Source: Methanobacteriota archaeon
GTDB lineage: Archaea; Hydrothermarchaeota; Hydrothermarchaeia; Hydrothermarchaeales; BMS3B
Assembly (NCBI GenBank): GCA_003229935.1
Contig: QIGD01000162.1
Location: 1 to 5,297, forward strand
Reading direction: 5' to 3'
Length of the DNA: 5,297 nt
Shown here piece after piece: positions 1 through 5,297 of this stretch. Position 1 is the stretch's first letter. Each line of letters begins with the position of its first letter. The position numbers and the translations under genes were made by a program. The notes beneath the pieces were generated by a model that was not told the DNA's origin, made no database searches, and saw nothing but the letters and a program-made list of their open reading frames with translations.

Positions 1-14
1 AGAAGGGAGAGATA

Positions 15-356
15 ATGCCTGTTGCAACACTAACATCGAAAGGACAGATGACAATACCAAAAGAAGTAAGGAAAGCCTTAAACCTGAAGCCCTTCAAGAA
101 AGTAATTCTATTTGTCGATGGCAACCAAGCGGTTATTAAACCACTGAGAGGCAACATCCTTGATATCTGTGGTTCGATAAGGATACCCGACAAGGAGATG
201 CCCATAAGTTTTCGCAAAGTGAGAGAAGAAACAAAAGAAAGGGTTGCTGAAGGGCCGGGGAGTTGCAGATTGAGGAATATAGGAGTCTTTATTAACTCCT
301 GCACTTATAACCTGCTTTCCACTGCGACACTGTTTGACGTAGTGGGTGTGGTATAA
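15..356 (+). CDS. AbrB/SpoVT-type antitoxin, abnormal read-through C-terminus
   Basis: This is a 113-residue protein. Residues 3-48 form a swapped-hairpin AbrB (SpoVT/MazE-like) DNA-binding domain, with the hallmark TSKGQMTIPKEVRKAL segment at 7-22 and a VILFVDGNQAVIKP strand pair after it. Residues 49-80 resemble the toxin-binding tail of antitoxins paired with PIN (VapC-like) toxins. Such proteins usually end near residue 80-85, so residues 81-113 are unexpected. Skipping one base in the GGGCCGGGG run (252-260) would end the protein at a TGA at 271-273 after 85 residues. A TTG at 270-272 would then overlap that stop, as in a coupled antitoxin-toxin pair. The tail residues VFINS (91-95) recall the opening strand of PIN domains (VFIDS/T), with Asn replacing the catalytic Asp. 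The start is supported by AAGGGAG at 3-9. The antitoxin domain call is firm; the broken-toxin reading is inference. No functional toxin is seen in the window. Confidence 0.8.
   Translation: MPVATLTSKGQMTIPKEVRKALNLKPFKKVILFVDGNQAVIKPLRGNILDICGSIRIPDKEMPISFRKVREETKERVAEGPGSCRLRNIGVFINSCTYNLLSTATLFDVVGVV
270..356 (+). pseudogene. Possible remnant of a PIN-domain (VapC-like) toxin start
   Basis: The last 28 codons of the upstream frame, read from a TTG, begin with LRNIGVFINS. This is the hydrophobic strand plus acidic-residue position that opens PIN-domain ribonucleases, here with Asn (AAC) in place of Asp (GAC). The position directly after an AbrB-type antitoxin, and a TTGA start/stop overlap that appears if a one-base insertion is removed upstream, match the usual gene order. 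After about 15 residues the similarity fades, and the frame stops at 354-356 without any further PIN motif. The match is short and could be chance. Confidence 0.25.
281..300. repeat. Perfect 6-bp inverted repeat AGGAGT/ACTCCT
   Basis: AGGAGT at 281-286 and ACTCCT at 295-300 are exact reverse complements around an 8-base AT-rich loop. The structure lies inside the anomalous tail of the antitoxin frame, at the presumed antitoxin-toxin junction. No T-run follows, so it is not a standard intrinsic terminator. It may be a minor mRNA hairpin or chance. Confidence 0.3.
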
Positions 357-450
357 TGGAGAGAATAGAGAGAGCGAAGGGGGAATATTATACAGCAGTT
401 TGTCCTGGTCATTACACTGACGATACCACAATCTTAAAAGCGTACATTAT

Positions 451-473
451 GTCATTCTGAATTTATTTCAGAA
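451..473. repeat. Palindromic intergenic repeat-like element
   Basis: The core TTCTGAA (455-461) pairs exactly with TTCAGAA (467-473) around a 5-base loop, and GTCA precedes the left arm. This GTCATTCTGAA...TTCAGAA form resembles short palindromic elements scattered between genes in many bacterial genomes (GTCATTCTGAA-stem families). The inverted repeat is seen directly. Membership of a dispersed family is inferred from resemblance and one copy cannot prove it. No T-tract follows, so a terminator role is doubtful. Confidence 0.5.
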
Positions 474-673
474 GCTCGTATTTTCAACATGTTGTGTTTT
501 ATTCGGGGTAATCATGTTCAGAATAGATAAGGGAAAACTTTGCTGATAGCAGGTATTTTTAATAATGGAAATTAAAAAGCATACAGTGAGCATGACAGTA
601 GTGGCAGAATCCTTGACAATCTGCGAAAAACCTTTGAAGGGTGACGGATAAACGATGTGGGGAATTCTTTTGC

Positions 674-684
674 GATATTATAAA
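674..684 (+). promoter_or_regulatory. Weak candidate -10 region of the cas operon
   Basis: An AT-rich block (GATATTATAAA) lies about 28 bases before the cas8b ATG and is preceded by TGC, giving an extended -10 arrangement (TG, one base, then GATATT). No good -35 sequence sits 16-18 bases upstream. The best -35-like hexamer, TTGACA at 613-618, is too far away. This is only the most plausible promoter position by composition. Confidence 0.2.
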
Positions 685-711
685 ACTATCCTGAATTCTA
701 CAGAGGGCTAA

Positions 712-1971
712 ATGTTTACAAAGCTGATAGAGCTAAATCAGATTATTGAAGGGGGAAAAACAAGAAGTATTGTTGAAAGATTAAATCAAGGGCTCCCAGA
801 TACTTATAAGCATGGGATTGCTATCTGCTTTGATTTGAACAGCGGCCAGTATGTTGGGTTAAGACTGGTCGAAGGTTGTCAGGATGTTGTATATATGAAA
901 GCGTCTGGAAACGGTTTTGCAACTACTGCGCTTCAACCCCTTTCTGAAAAGTCTATGTCTACTGTCAACAAATTAAAAAGGTCTGCAGACGCCCTTCATC
1001 TTGTGTCTTTTTTTACGATTAAGAAACAAGTTGAGAATATTACAGAGCACTTTGATGAAACAACAGTTCATGAAGATATTAAAAAGAAATTGCAAGATAT
1101 TCCACAATCCAAGGATGAGCGCATCTATCTTTTTGTGGCTTCTGTTGACGGAGATAAGATTTTACCTTTATATAAGGAGATGGAAGTACAGGAACAGATG
1201 GTCAAAAATGCTTTGCATGAGCAGTATGGTAAAGCTGAGAAGTTCCTATCCATAGAAAATGACCGCACCTGTTATCTATGCGGAAAAGCAGGACAAAAAG
1301 TGTATGGAAACTTTTCAATGCTTAAGTGTTATAACCTCGATAAACGGGGAATGATAACCGGAGGTTTTTCATATAGGCAGCCGCTAAAGAATTTCCCTGT
1401 CTGTGAGGAATGTATTGCTGCAGTTTCCTCAGGCTACGATTTTGCAAAGAAATACCTAACTTTTTCAATGTGTGGGGAAAGATATATTTTGCTTCCAAAT
1501 CTGCAGACAAAAGATGAAGAACTGTCAGACGTTATCCTTGAAAAGTTACAAGACAGGGAACCTGCAACTTTAAGCAGTAAACTTGAAAAGATAACCGCTG
1601 CTGAAAATGAGATACTTGAAGAACTTGCTGAGGTAGGGGGCGGCAAGGATGTATTGACCCTTACCATGGTATTTTTTGAGGAATCAAACGCTTCATGGAA
1701 GATAACCGCAGAAATTCCTGAAGTGCTTCCTTCAAGAATAAACTTGATTTATAAGGCAAAGCACGCTGTTGAATCTAATCGTTATCTTAAAATGGGAGAC
1801 AAAAATTTTCACTACACATTTAGAAGCCTACAAAGATTTACGGGTGATGGTGGTAAATTAAGCCGTCGTAAATTCATGAGTTATATAGATGCAATTTTTT
1901 CAGATAGAGATCTGGATGAAAGAGTTCTTTTAATGCAGAACCATATTGTCAACAGCAAAGAAAGAGCCTAA
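712..1971 (+). CDS. cas8b: Type I-B Cascade large subunit Cas8b (Csh1/TM1802 type), frame ends early
   Basis: This is the 419-residue N-terminal and central part of Cas8b, the Cascade subunit that reads the PAM and helps recruit Cas3. A zinc-binding pair is visible as C187-x2-C190 (CYLC) and C231-x2-C234 (CEEC), the four-cysteine cluster typical of the Csh1/TM1802 family. The call also rests on its place directly before cas7, cas5 and cas3 of I-B type. GAGGG at 703-707 supports the ATG. Family members usually run to roughly 550-600 residues, and the missing C-terminal part continues in the +1 frame. Removing one base, for example in AAA at 1957-1959, would join ...NHIVNS to KKEPKYMPVT... and give about 582 residues. 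As read, the protein lacks the C-terminal helical domain, which the next frame supplies. Whether the separated pieces still assemble is unknown. Confidence 0.88.
   Translation: MFTKLIELNQIIEGGKTRSIVERLNQGLPDTYKHGIAICFDLNSGQYVGLRLVEGCQDVVYMKASGNGFATTALQPLSEKSMSTVNKLKRSADALHLVSFFTIKKQVENITEHFDETTVHEDIKKKLQDIPQSKDERIYLFVASVDGDKILPLYKEMEVQEQMVKNALHEQYGKAEKFLSIENDRTCYLCGKAGQKVYGNFSMLKCYNLDKRGMITGGFSYRQPLKNFPVCEECIAAVSSGYDFAKKYLTFSMCGERYILLPNLQTKDEELSDVILEKLQDREPATLSSKLEKITAAENEILEELAEVGGGKDVLTLTMVFFEESNASWKITAEIPEVLPSRINLIYKAKHAVESNRYLKMGDKNFHYTFRSLQRFTGDGGKLSRRKFMSYIDAIFSDRDLDERVLLMQNHIVNSKERA
1934..1968 (+). other. Frame-switch zone within cas8b
   Basis: The upstream cas8b frame stops at TAA 1969-1971, while the downstream frame has its last upstream stop at TAA 1931-1933. 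A switch must therefore fall in the 35 bases between. Past the switch, Cas8b-like sequence continues at once (KKEPKYMPVTVRDAFATWLF) before the strong internal ATG at 2057. This indicates that the whole stretch was once one continuous gene. The purine-rich CAAAGAAAGAG run (1956-1966) is the likeliest place for a one-base insertion. Confidence 0.7.
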
Positions 1972-2041
1972 ATATATGCCTGTTACTGTAAGAGACGCTT
2001 TTGCGACATGGTTATTCTTAAATCAATTAAGGATATTAAGG

Positions 2042-2048
2042 AAAGGAG
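2042..2048 (+). promoter_or_regulatory. Strong internal ribosome binding site for the Cas11b start
   Basis: AAAGGAG ends 8 bases before the ATG at 2057, near-ideal Shine-Dalgarno spacing, and lies inside what would be cas8b coding sequence. It is stronger than anything before the alternative starts at TTG 1946 or ATG 1976, so it decides the start of the small subunit. Internal start sites of this kind in cas8 genes are known to produce Cas11 in several type I-B, I-C and I-D systems. Confidence 0.7.
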
Positions 2049-2056
2049 AAAAGAAT

Positions 2057-2461
2057 ATGGGAAATGAATCAATCAAAACAGATGGTCCTTATGGTCAATT
2101 CATTGAGGAGCACAAAGACTTTTTTAACTCATATGAAAAAGTAGTTGCTTTTCTTACCGGCTGCTATATTTCAAAGGTCATGTATGCACAGGGGACTAAC
2201 CTTGGCAATTCCCCGTTTTTTAAAAAATTGAGAGGGTTGAAACTTGATAAAAAAAGGCTGGAGATACTTTATCCGGAATCAAGAAACAAAATTCAACAAT
2301 ATGATGCCTTTGGGCTTGTGAAAGATATTGACCCATTGCTGGCTCAGGCCTGGATAAATTGCGGAAGTAAATGGGATATTTCCGATGATGAGGCAACTCT
2401 GGCTTTTAGTATCGGGTTGAGTCTTGATTATAATATCCATAAGGCTGATGAGAAGGAATAA
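2057..2461 (+). CDS. cas11b: Cas11b-like small subunit / C-terminal domain of Cas8b
   Basis: From ATG 2057 this is a 134-residue, mostly helical protein. It matches the C-terminal region of Csh1/Cas8b: a helix with FLTGCYISKVMYAQG (32-46), then SPFFKKLRGLKLDKKRLEILYPE (52-74), KIQQYD (78-83), and a final WDISDDEATLAFSIGLSL stretch (106-123). In related I-B systems this domain is also translated alone as Cas11b, which forms the Cascade belly and contacts the R-loop. The length fits a small subunit. The frame is open upstream to 1934 (possible starts TTG 1946 and ATG 1976), and that extension reads as Cas8b linker sequence. The AAAGGAG site favours 2057. A 27-base gap separates it from cas7. 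Identity with the Cas8b C-terminus is confident; independent function as Cas11 is inferred from the RBS and known family behaviour. Confidence 0.78.
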   Translation: MGNESIKTDGPYGQFIEEHKDFFNSYEKVVAFLTGCYISKVMYAQGTNLGNSPFFKKLRGLKLDKKRLEILYPESRNKIQQYDAFGLVKDIDPLLAQAWINCGSKWDISDDEATLAFSIGLSLDYNIHKADEKE

Positions 2462-2488
2462 AGATTTTACAAAAAGGAGGAGACAAAG

Positions 2489-3451
2489 ATGGCTGTTACA
2501 AAACGTCAGGAGATATTGTTTATTTATGAAACAAAGGACTGTAATCCAAATGGCGATCCCCTTGATGAGAACAAACCTCGTACCGATCCTGAAACAGGGG
2601 TGGTTACAGTAACCGATGTGCGTATCAAAAGAACAATCCGGGATTATCTGTATGGAACAAAGGGATTGGAGATACTTGTTAGAGATACATTTGATGCAAA
2701 AGGTTATTTGAAGGATGGCAAGGGACGTTGTGAGGACTTTGCAGAAGAAGCGGGAGTGGACAAAAAAGATAACATACCGACAAAAGTAGATAAAATTCAA
2801 AAGCTTATATTGGGAAAATGTATTGATGCAAGATTGTTTGGATGTACTTTGCCGGTTGACAAGGGCAGTGTTAAGGTAACCGGCCCTGTTCAGTTTAACG
2901 GATTTAACCGTTCCTTACACCGTGTTGCACCTATATTCGTTCAGGGAACTGCTGGTTTTGCTTCAGGGAAAGAGGCCACCCAGAAATCCTTCAGGGAAGA
3001 TTATATCATTCCATATGCCTGCATAGCAGCTTATGGAATTGTGAATGAAATAGCCGCCAGATCAACCCAATTATCAGACACAGATGTGTCTCTGTTATTG
3101 GAAGGTCTCTGGAAAGGAACAGAAAGCCTTATATCAAGGTCAAAGATGGGACATCAGCCGTTAATGCTGATACGCATAACCTATAAAAACGGTCATAGAA
3201 TAGGCGATCTCGCAGGACGCATAAAACTTATCTCAGGGAAGGAGGATATTCAGATAAGGTCTATTGATGATTATGTTATAGATGCCACCTCTCTTATAGG
3301 CTCAATTCTATCCGCCAGGGACGAGATTGAAGGGATAGAGGTGAAGCAGGATGACCGACTTAAGTTCAAAGATGATGGGCAGGAAGGTGCATTTGCAGAA
3401 ATGAAACGGCTTAATGGTATATCTATCCAATCTTTAGTGATTGGGGGGTAA
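2489..3451 (+). CDS. cas7: Type I-B Cascade backbone protein Cas7 (Csh2 type)
   Basis: This is a 320-residue RAMP-fold protein of the Cas7/Csh2 (DevR-related) family, several copies of which would coat the crRNA spacer in Cascade. Visible signatures are the N-terminal strand plus NPNGDP (19-24) in LFIYETKDCNPNGDP, a VTDVRIKRTIRDYL segment (41-54), DARLFG (113-118), GPVQF (132-136), and a conserved SKMGHQP (218-224) followed by a strand. The length is typical for the family. AAGGAGG at 2474-2480, 8 bases before the ATG, is one of the strongest ribosome binding sites in the operon, fitting the need for many copies. It lies between the small subunit and cas5, the standard I-B order. The frame is intact, with no sign of decay. 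Confidence 0.95.
   Translation: MAVTKRQEILFIYETKDCNPNGDPLDENKPRTDPETGVVTVTDVRIKRTIRDYLYGTKGLEILVRDTFDAKGYLKDGKGRCEDFAEEAGVDKKDNIPTKVDKIQKLILGKCIDARLFGCTLPVDKGSVKVTGPVQFNGFNRSLHRVAPIFVQGTAGFASGKEATQKSFREDYIIPYACIAAYGIVNEIAARSTQLSDTDVSLLLEGLWKGTESLISRSKMGHQPLMLIRITYKNGHRIGDLAGRIKLISGKEDIQIRSIDDYVIDATSLIGSILSARDEIEGIEVKQDDRLKFKDDGQEGAFAEMKRLNGISIQSLVIGG
3443..3448 (+). promoter_or_regulatory. G-run ribosome binding site for cas5 within the cas7 end
   Basis: GGGGGG forms the last two glycine codons of cas7 and ends 7 bases before the cas5 ATG at 3456. It can pair with the anti-Shine-Dalgarno sequence through one G-U pair. A nearer ATG at 3452 is in another frame and stops after a few codons, so 3456 is the cas5 start. 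The arrangement suggests translational coupling with cas7. Confidence 0.5.
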
Positions 3452-3455
3452 ATGA

Positions 3456-4157
3456 ATGCGAACAATTGTTTTTGAAATACAAGGGCAGATAGGGCATTTC
3501 AGGAAACCTTATGCACCTGTATCGCCTGTTACATATCCTTTTCCCCCGCCTCCTACGGTCATGGGAATTGTAGGAGCAATTTGCGGTTATGGGAAGGACG
3601 AATATGCAGAGAAGATCGGATGGGATAAAGTACGTATTGCCGTTAGTCTGCTTTCGCCTGTTAAAAAATTCCGTGCAGGGTTGAACTTAGTAAACACCAA
3701 AGGGAATAAGTATTTTCGCCTTACAGGGGAGTCACCCCGAACTCAAATACCTTATGAATTCCTAAAAGACCCTGCCTATCGTATTTATCTGGCGAATGCT
3801 AATGATGTGACTATGGACAGACTCTGTGATATGCTTAAAAATAATAAAACTGTTTATACACCGTCTCTTGGGCTGGCACAGTGCCTTGCAACGGTTTCAT
3901 TTTACGGGGAGATGGAGGCAAGAAATGGGTCACCTGAAGGAATTGAGGTTTCCAGTGTTATTCCAAAAGAACAGACCCTTGGAATTCACTATGAACCTGG
4001 GCGAAGGTATACAAGATTCCGCATTCCGGAAAAGATGAGACCGGACAGGACAGTTGAAAAATACGGGGAGGTTGTAGTAGATGAAGGGGCAAATAAAATA
4101 ACGGTAGAAACAACTCGGGCTTTTAAAGTAGGGGAAAGCTATGTACTCTTTTTCTGA
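3456..4157 (+). CDS. cas5: Type I-B Cascade subunit Cas5 (Cas5h type)
   Basis: This is a 233-residue RAMP protein of the Cas5 family, which caps the 5' end of the crRNA and contacts Cas8 and the last Cas7. The classic Cas5 N-terminus is clear: FEIQGQIGHFRKPYAPVSP (6-24), then a proline-rich YPFPPPPTVMGIVGAICG (27-44), where the PPxTVxGxxGA motif defines the family. A central GESPRTQIPYEFL (91-103) and a YTPSLGLAQCLA segment (134-145) are consistent with the Cas5h branch associated with Csh1/Csh2. In I-B systems pre-crRNA cleavage is done by Cas6 rather than Cas5, so an outside Cas6 is expected. The start follows the cas7 stop by 4 bases, and the 3' end overlaps cas3 by 17 bases. The frame is intact. 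Confidence 0.94.
   Translation: MRTIVFEIQGQIGHFRKPYAPVSPVTYPFPPPPTVMGIVGAICGYGKDEYAEKIGWDKVRIAVSLLSPVKKFRAGLNLVNTKGNKYFRLTGESPRTQIPYEFLKDPAYRIYLANANDVTMDRLCDMLKNNKTVYTPSLGLAQCLATVSFYGEMEARNGSPEGIEVSSVIPKEQTLGIHYEPGRRYTRFRIPEKMRPDRTVEKYGEVVVDEGANKITVETTRAFKVGESYVLFF
4130..4134 (+). promoter_or_regulatory. Ribosome binding site setting the cas3 start inside cas5
   Basis: AGGGG, followed by AAAGCT, lies 6 bases before ATG 4141. It sits within the last codons of cas5 and supports the overlapping cas3 start over any downstream ATG. Termination of cas5 at 4155-4157 just past this start suggests translational coupling. Confidence 0.55.
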
Positions 4158-5297
4158 TTGTCTTGCCCATCCACCTGATGATTATCTTAAAAACCACCTT
4201 AAAACAGTTGCAATAGCCAATCAAAATATCTGGAGAAATGGATCAAATGCCTTTACAGTTGCTGGTATATTATCGGGGCTTCTACATGATATCGGTAAGG
4301 CAAATAGCTGGTTTCAGGACAGGGTAAATGGCAAGGATAATGGAAGGTCAAAATACTCAAATCATTCTCTGCCATCAGCGATAATTGGTTGGTATATTTC
4401 ATCTGCTATCCAGTTAAAGGGCCAGGAATTAAACAAGCTAAGGCTTTCCGTCTTTGTTTCTATTCTACGGCATCACTCAAATCTTAAGGAATCGTGGGCT
4501 GATGAAGTTATGTTACAGAAGCATAGATTAAAATCATCTAAAGAAAATCATTCCGCTGTCCTGAATGCACAGCTTAACTCAATGGATTTAATGGGAATAG
4601 AGGGATGGCTTAATGAAATGGCAAAAGAACTTGGACTTCCGTTAACAATACCTAAACTTGAGCCGAAACTGATCGCAAACGCTATTATATCAGCCAGCTC
4701 ATTACGCCTTATGAATTCCTTTAAGACATTAGAAGATGTAATAGACTTTTTAGGTGTTTATGGTGGTCTATTGCAATTTGATAAAATTCACTCTGCTGTC
4801 GGTACTATTGAAAGAAAAAGGTTTTACCTACCTGAAGATTCAGCTCAAAAATATATTGAAGAATGTATTCCTAAAGAAAGCTCTAATCTTGCAGCAATAA
4901 GAAATAATCTCTCTGTTGAAATAGAAAGAGAACTGTTACGATATTCCAATAAACACTTTTTCACTCTTACTGCCCCCACCGGTTCTGGTAAGACGTTGGC
5001 TATTTTAAATGCGGTTTTGAAGCTCAGGAAAAATATCAAGGAAAAAGAAAATATCATTCCTTCTATCATTTACTGTTTGCCTTTTACCTCAATAATAGAT
5101 CAGAATTATGTAGTTTATCGTGAAGTGTTGAAAAATGCCGGACTTTCAATCAATTCAGAGCTTTTATTAAAACACCACCATCTAAGCGACCCAGTTTATA
5201 TTTCAACAGACCCGGAATTTAACGTTGATGGTTCAGAGCTTTTTACTGAAACTTGGCAGTCCGAACTTGTAGTAACAACATTTTACCAGCTACTTAA
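4141..5297 (+). CDS. cas3: CRISPR-associated nuclease-helicase Cas3, 3' truncated by window
   Basis: An open frame runs 385 full codons from ATG 4141 to the window edge with no stop. The N-terminus is an HD nuclease domain: H19, then LLHDIGKANSWF with H49-D50 and K53, H75 in SNHSLPSA, and the H111-H112 pair in ILRHHSN. These are the expected metal-binding positions for single-stranded DNA cleavage. A superfamily 2 helicase domain follows, with Walker A TAPTGSGKT (277-285), motif Ia-like YCLPFTSIIDQN (311-322), and VVTTFYQLL near the end. The DEAH box and C-terminal helicase lobe would lie beyond the window. Fused HD and helicase domains are usual in I-B. The protein would be recruited by Cascade to unwind and degrade target DNA. 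It overlaps cas5 by 17 bases. No frame damage is seen in this part. Confidence 0.95.
   Translation, partial: MYSFSDCLAHPPDDYLKNHLKTVAIANQNIWRNGSNAFTVAGILSGLLHDIGKANSWFQDRVNGKDNGRSKYSNHSLPSAIIGWYISSAIQLKGQELNKLRLSVFVSILRHHSNLKESWADEVMLQKHRLKSSKENHSAVLNAQLNSMDLMGIEGWLNEMAKELGLPLTIPKLEPKLIANAIISASSLRLMNSFKTLEDVIDFLGVYGGLLQFDKIHSAVGTIERKRFYLPEDSAQKYIEECIPKESSNLAAIRNNLSVEIERELLRYSNKHFFTLTAPTGSGKTLAILNAVLKLRKNIKEKENIIPSIIYCLPFTSIIDQNYVVYREVLKNAGLSINSELLLKHHHLSDPVYISTDPEFNVDGSELFTETWQSELVVTTFYQLL

Larger units (their letters stand above)
357..711. other. Intergenic region without a convincing gene, upstream of the cas operon
   Basis: About 355 bases separate the antitoxin frame from cas8b. Only very short frames occur on the plus strand: 34 codons at 356-460 and 28 codons at 565-651. 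Neither has a good ribosome binding site or recognisable domain. The stretch holds a 7-bp-stem palindrome (455-473), a 10-base palindrome CAACATGTTG (485-494), an isolated TTGACA (613-618) with no well-placed -10 box, and an AT-rich block (674-684) shortly before cas8b. It contains no CRISPR repeats. Cas6, often the first gene of I-B operons, is not here. The region probably carries the operon promoter and possibly gene debris. Confidence 0.6.

Noticed and set aside
334..357. TTGACG and TATAAT as a promoter reading into the gap
   Set aside because: The two hexamers are only 12 bases apart, too short for a standard sigma-70 promoter, and no gene follows directly.
108..431. A 107-codon minus-strand open frame opposite the antitoxin
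   Set aside because: It overlaps the clear AbrB coding frame and encodes no recognisable domain.
356..460. A 34-codon frame whose ATG overlaps the antitoxin stop (TAATG) and whose stop lies in the palindromic repeat
   Set aside because: The overlap suggests coupling, but the upstream sequence is a poor ribosome binding site. The product shows no recognisable motif, and its end runs into repeat-like DNA.
613..618. TTGACA as the -35 box of the cas promoter
   Set aside because: The bases 16-19 downstream are G-rich and show no -10-like hexamer. A single matching hexamer is not enough.
565..651. A 28-codon frame (MEIKKHTVSM...) before cas8b, considered as a cas6 remnant
   Set aside because: It has no Shine-Dalgarno sequence and none of the glycine-rich Cas6 C-terminal signature. 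The length is compatible with chance.
1956..1972. Programmed ribosomal frameshifting joining Cas8b and its C-terminal domain
   Set aside because: The change needed is +1. No X-XXY-YYZ -1 heptamer applies, the GCC codon before the stop re-pairs poorly after a +1 slip, and there is no upstream stimulatory Shine-Dalgarno at the usual distance. It cannot be excluded but is not supported.
2279..2800. A 173-codon minus-strand open frame
   Set aside because: It lies antisense across the well-supported Cas11b and Cas7 coding sequences. Its cysteine- and isoleucine-rich product looks like a shadow translation.
1..5297. CRISPR array or transposable element
   Set aside because: No regularly spaced repeats, transposase motifs or terminal inverted repeats were seen on either strand.

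Overview
The window is dominated by the interference half of a type I-B CRISPR-Cas operon. In order it carries cas8b (large subunit), a cas11b-like small-subunit frame, cas7 (csh2 type), cas5 (cas5h type) and the first 385 codons of cas3. All genes lie on the plus strand with tight or overlapping junctions. Upstream is a small AbrB-type antitoxin gene whose partner toxin appears to be lost. The DNA looks bacterial: purine-rich Shine-Dalgarno sites, moderately AT-rich coding sequence, and subtype I-B genes typical of anaerobic or thermophilic Firmicutes, Nitrospirota and Deltaproteobacteria. The window alone does not fix the lineage.

Layout: 15-356 is an AbrB/SpoVT antitoxin with an abnormal C-terminal tail. 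The tail looks like a frame-broken junction with a vestigial PIN toxin. Positions 357-711 have no convincing gene but hold a palindrome resembling dispersed intergenic repeats, plus weak promoter-like elements. Cas8b occupies 712-1971 as a 419-residue frame that stops early. The remaining C-terminal sequence continues in the +1 frame to 2461. That second frame has its own strong ribosome binding site and an ATG at 2057, giving a 134-residue protein that matches the Cas8b C-terminal domain, i.e. a Cas11b small subunit. Cas7 (2489-3451), Cas5 (3456-4157) and Cas3 (4141 to the window edge) follow.

How it works: Cas7 would form the crRNA-binding backbone, Cas5 would cap the 5' handle, Cas8b would recognise the PAM and Cas11b would line the belly of Cascade. 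Cas3 (HD nuclease plus helicase) would unwind and degrade target DNA after recruitment. Cas6, the adaptation genes and the CRISPR array are not visible here and could lie outside the window.

The most notable feature is the break in cas8b. It leaves the large-subunit body and the small subunit as physically separate reading frames, with the internal small-subunit start intact. It may be a recent frameshift, a sequencing indel, or a natural split of a gene that usually makes both proteins.
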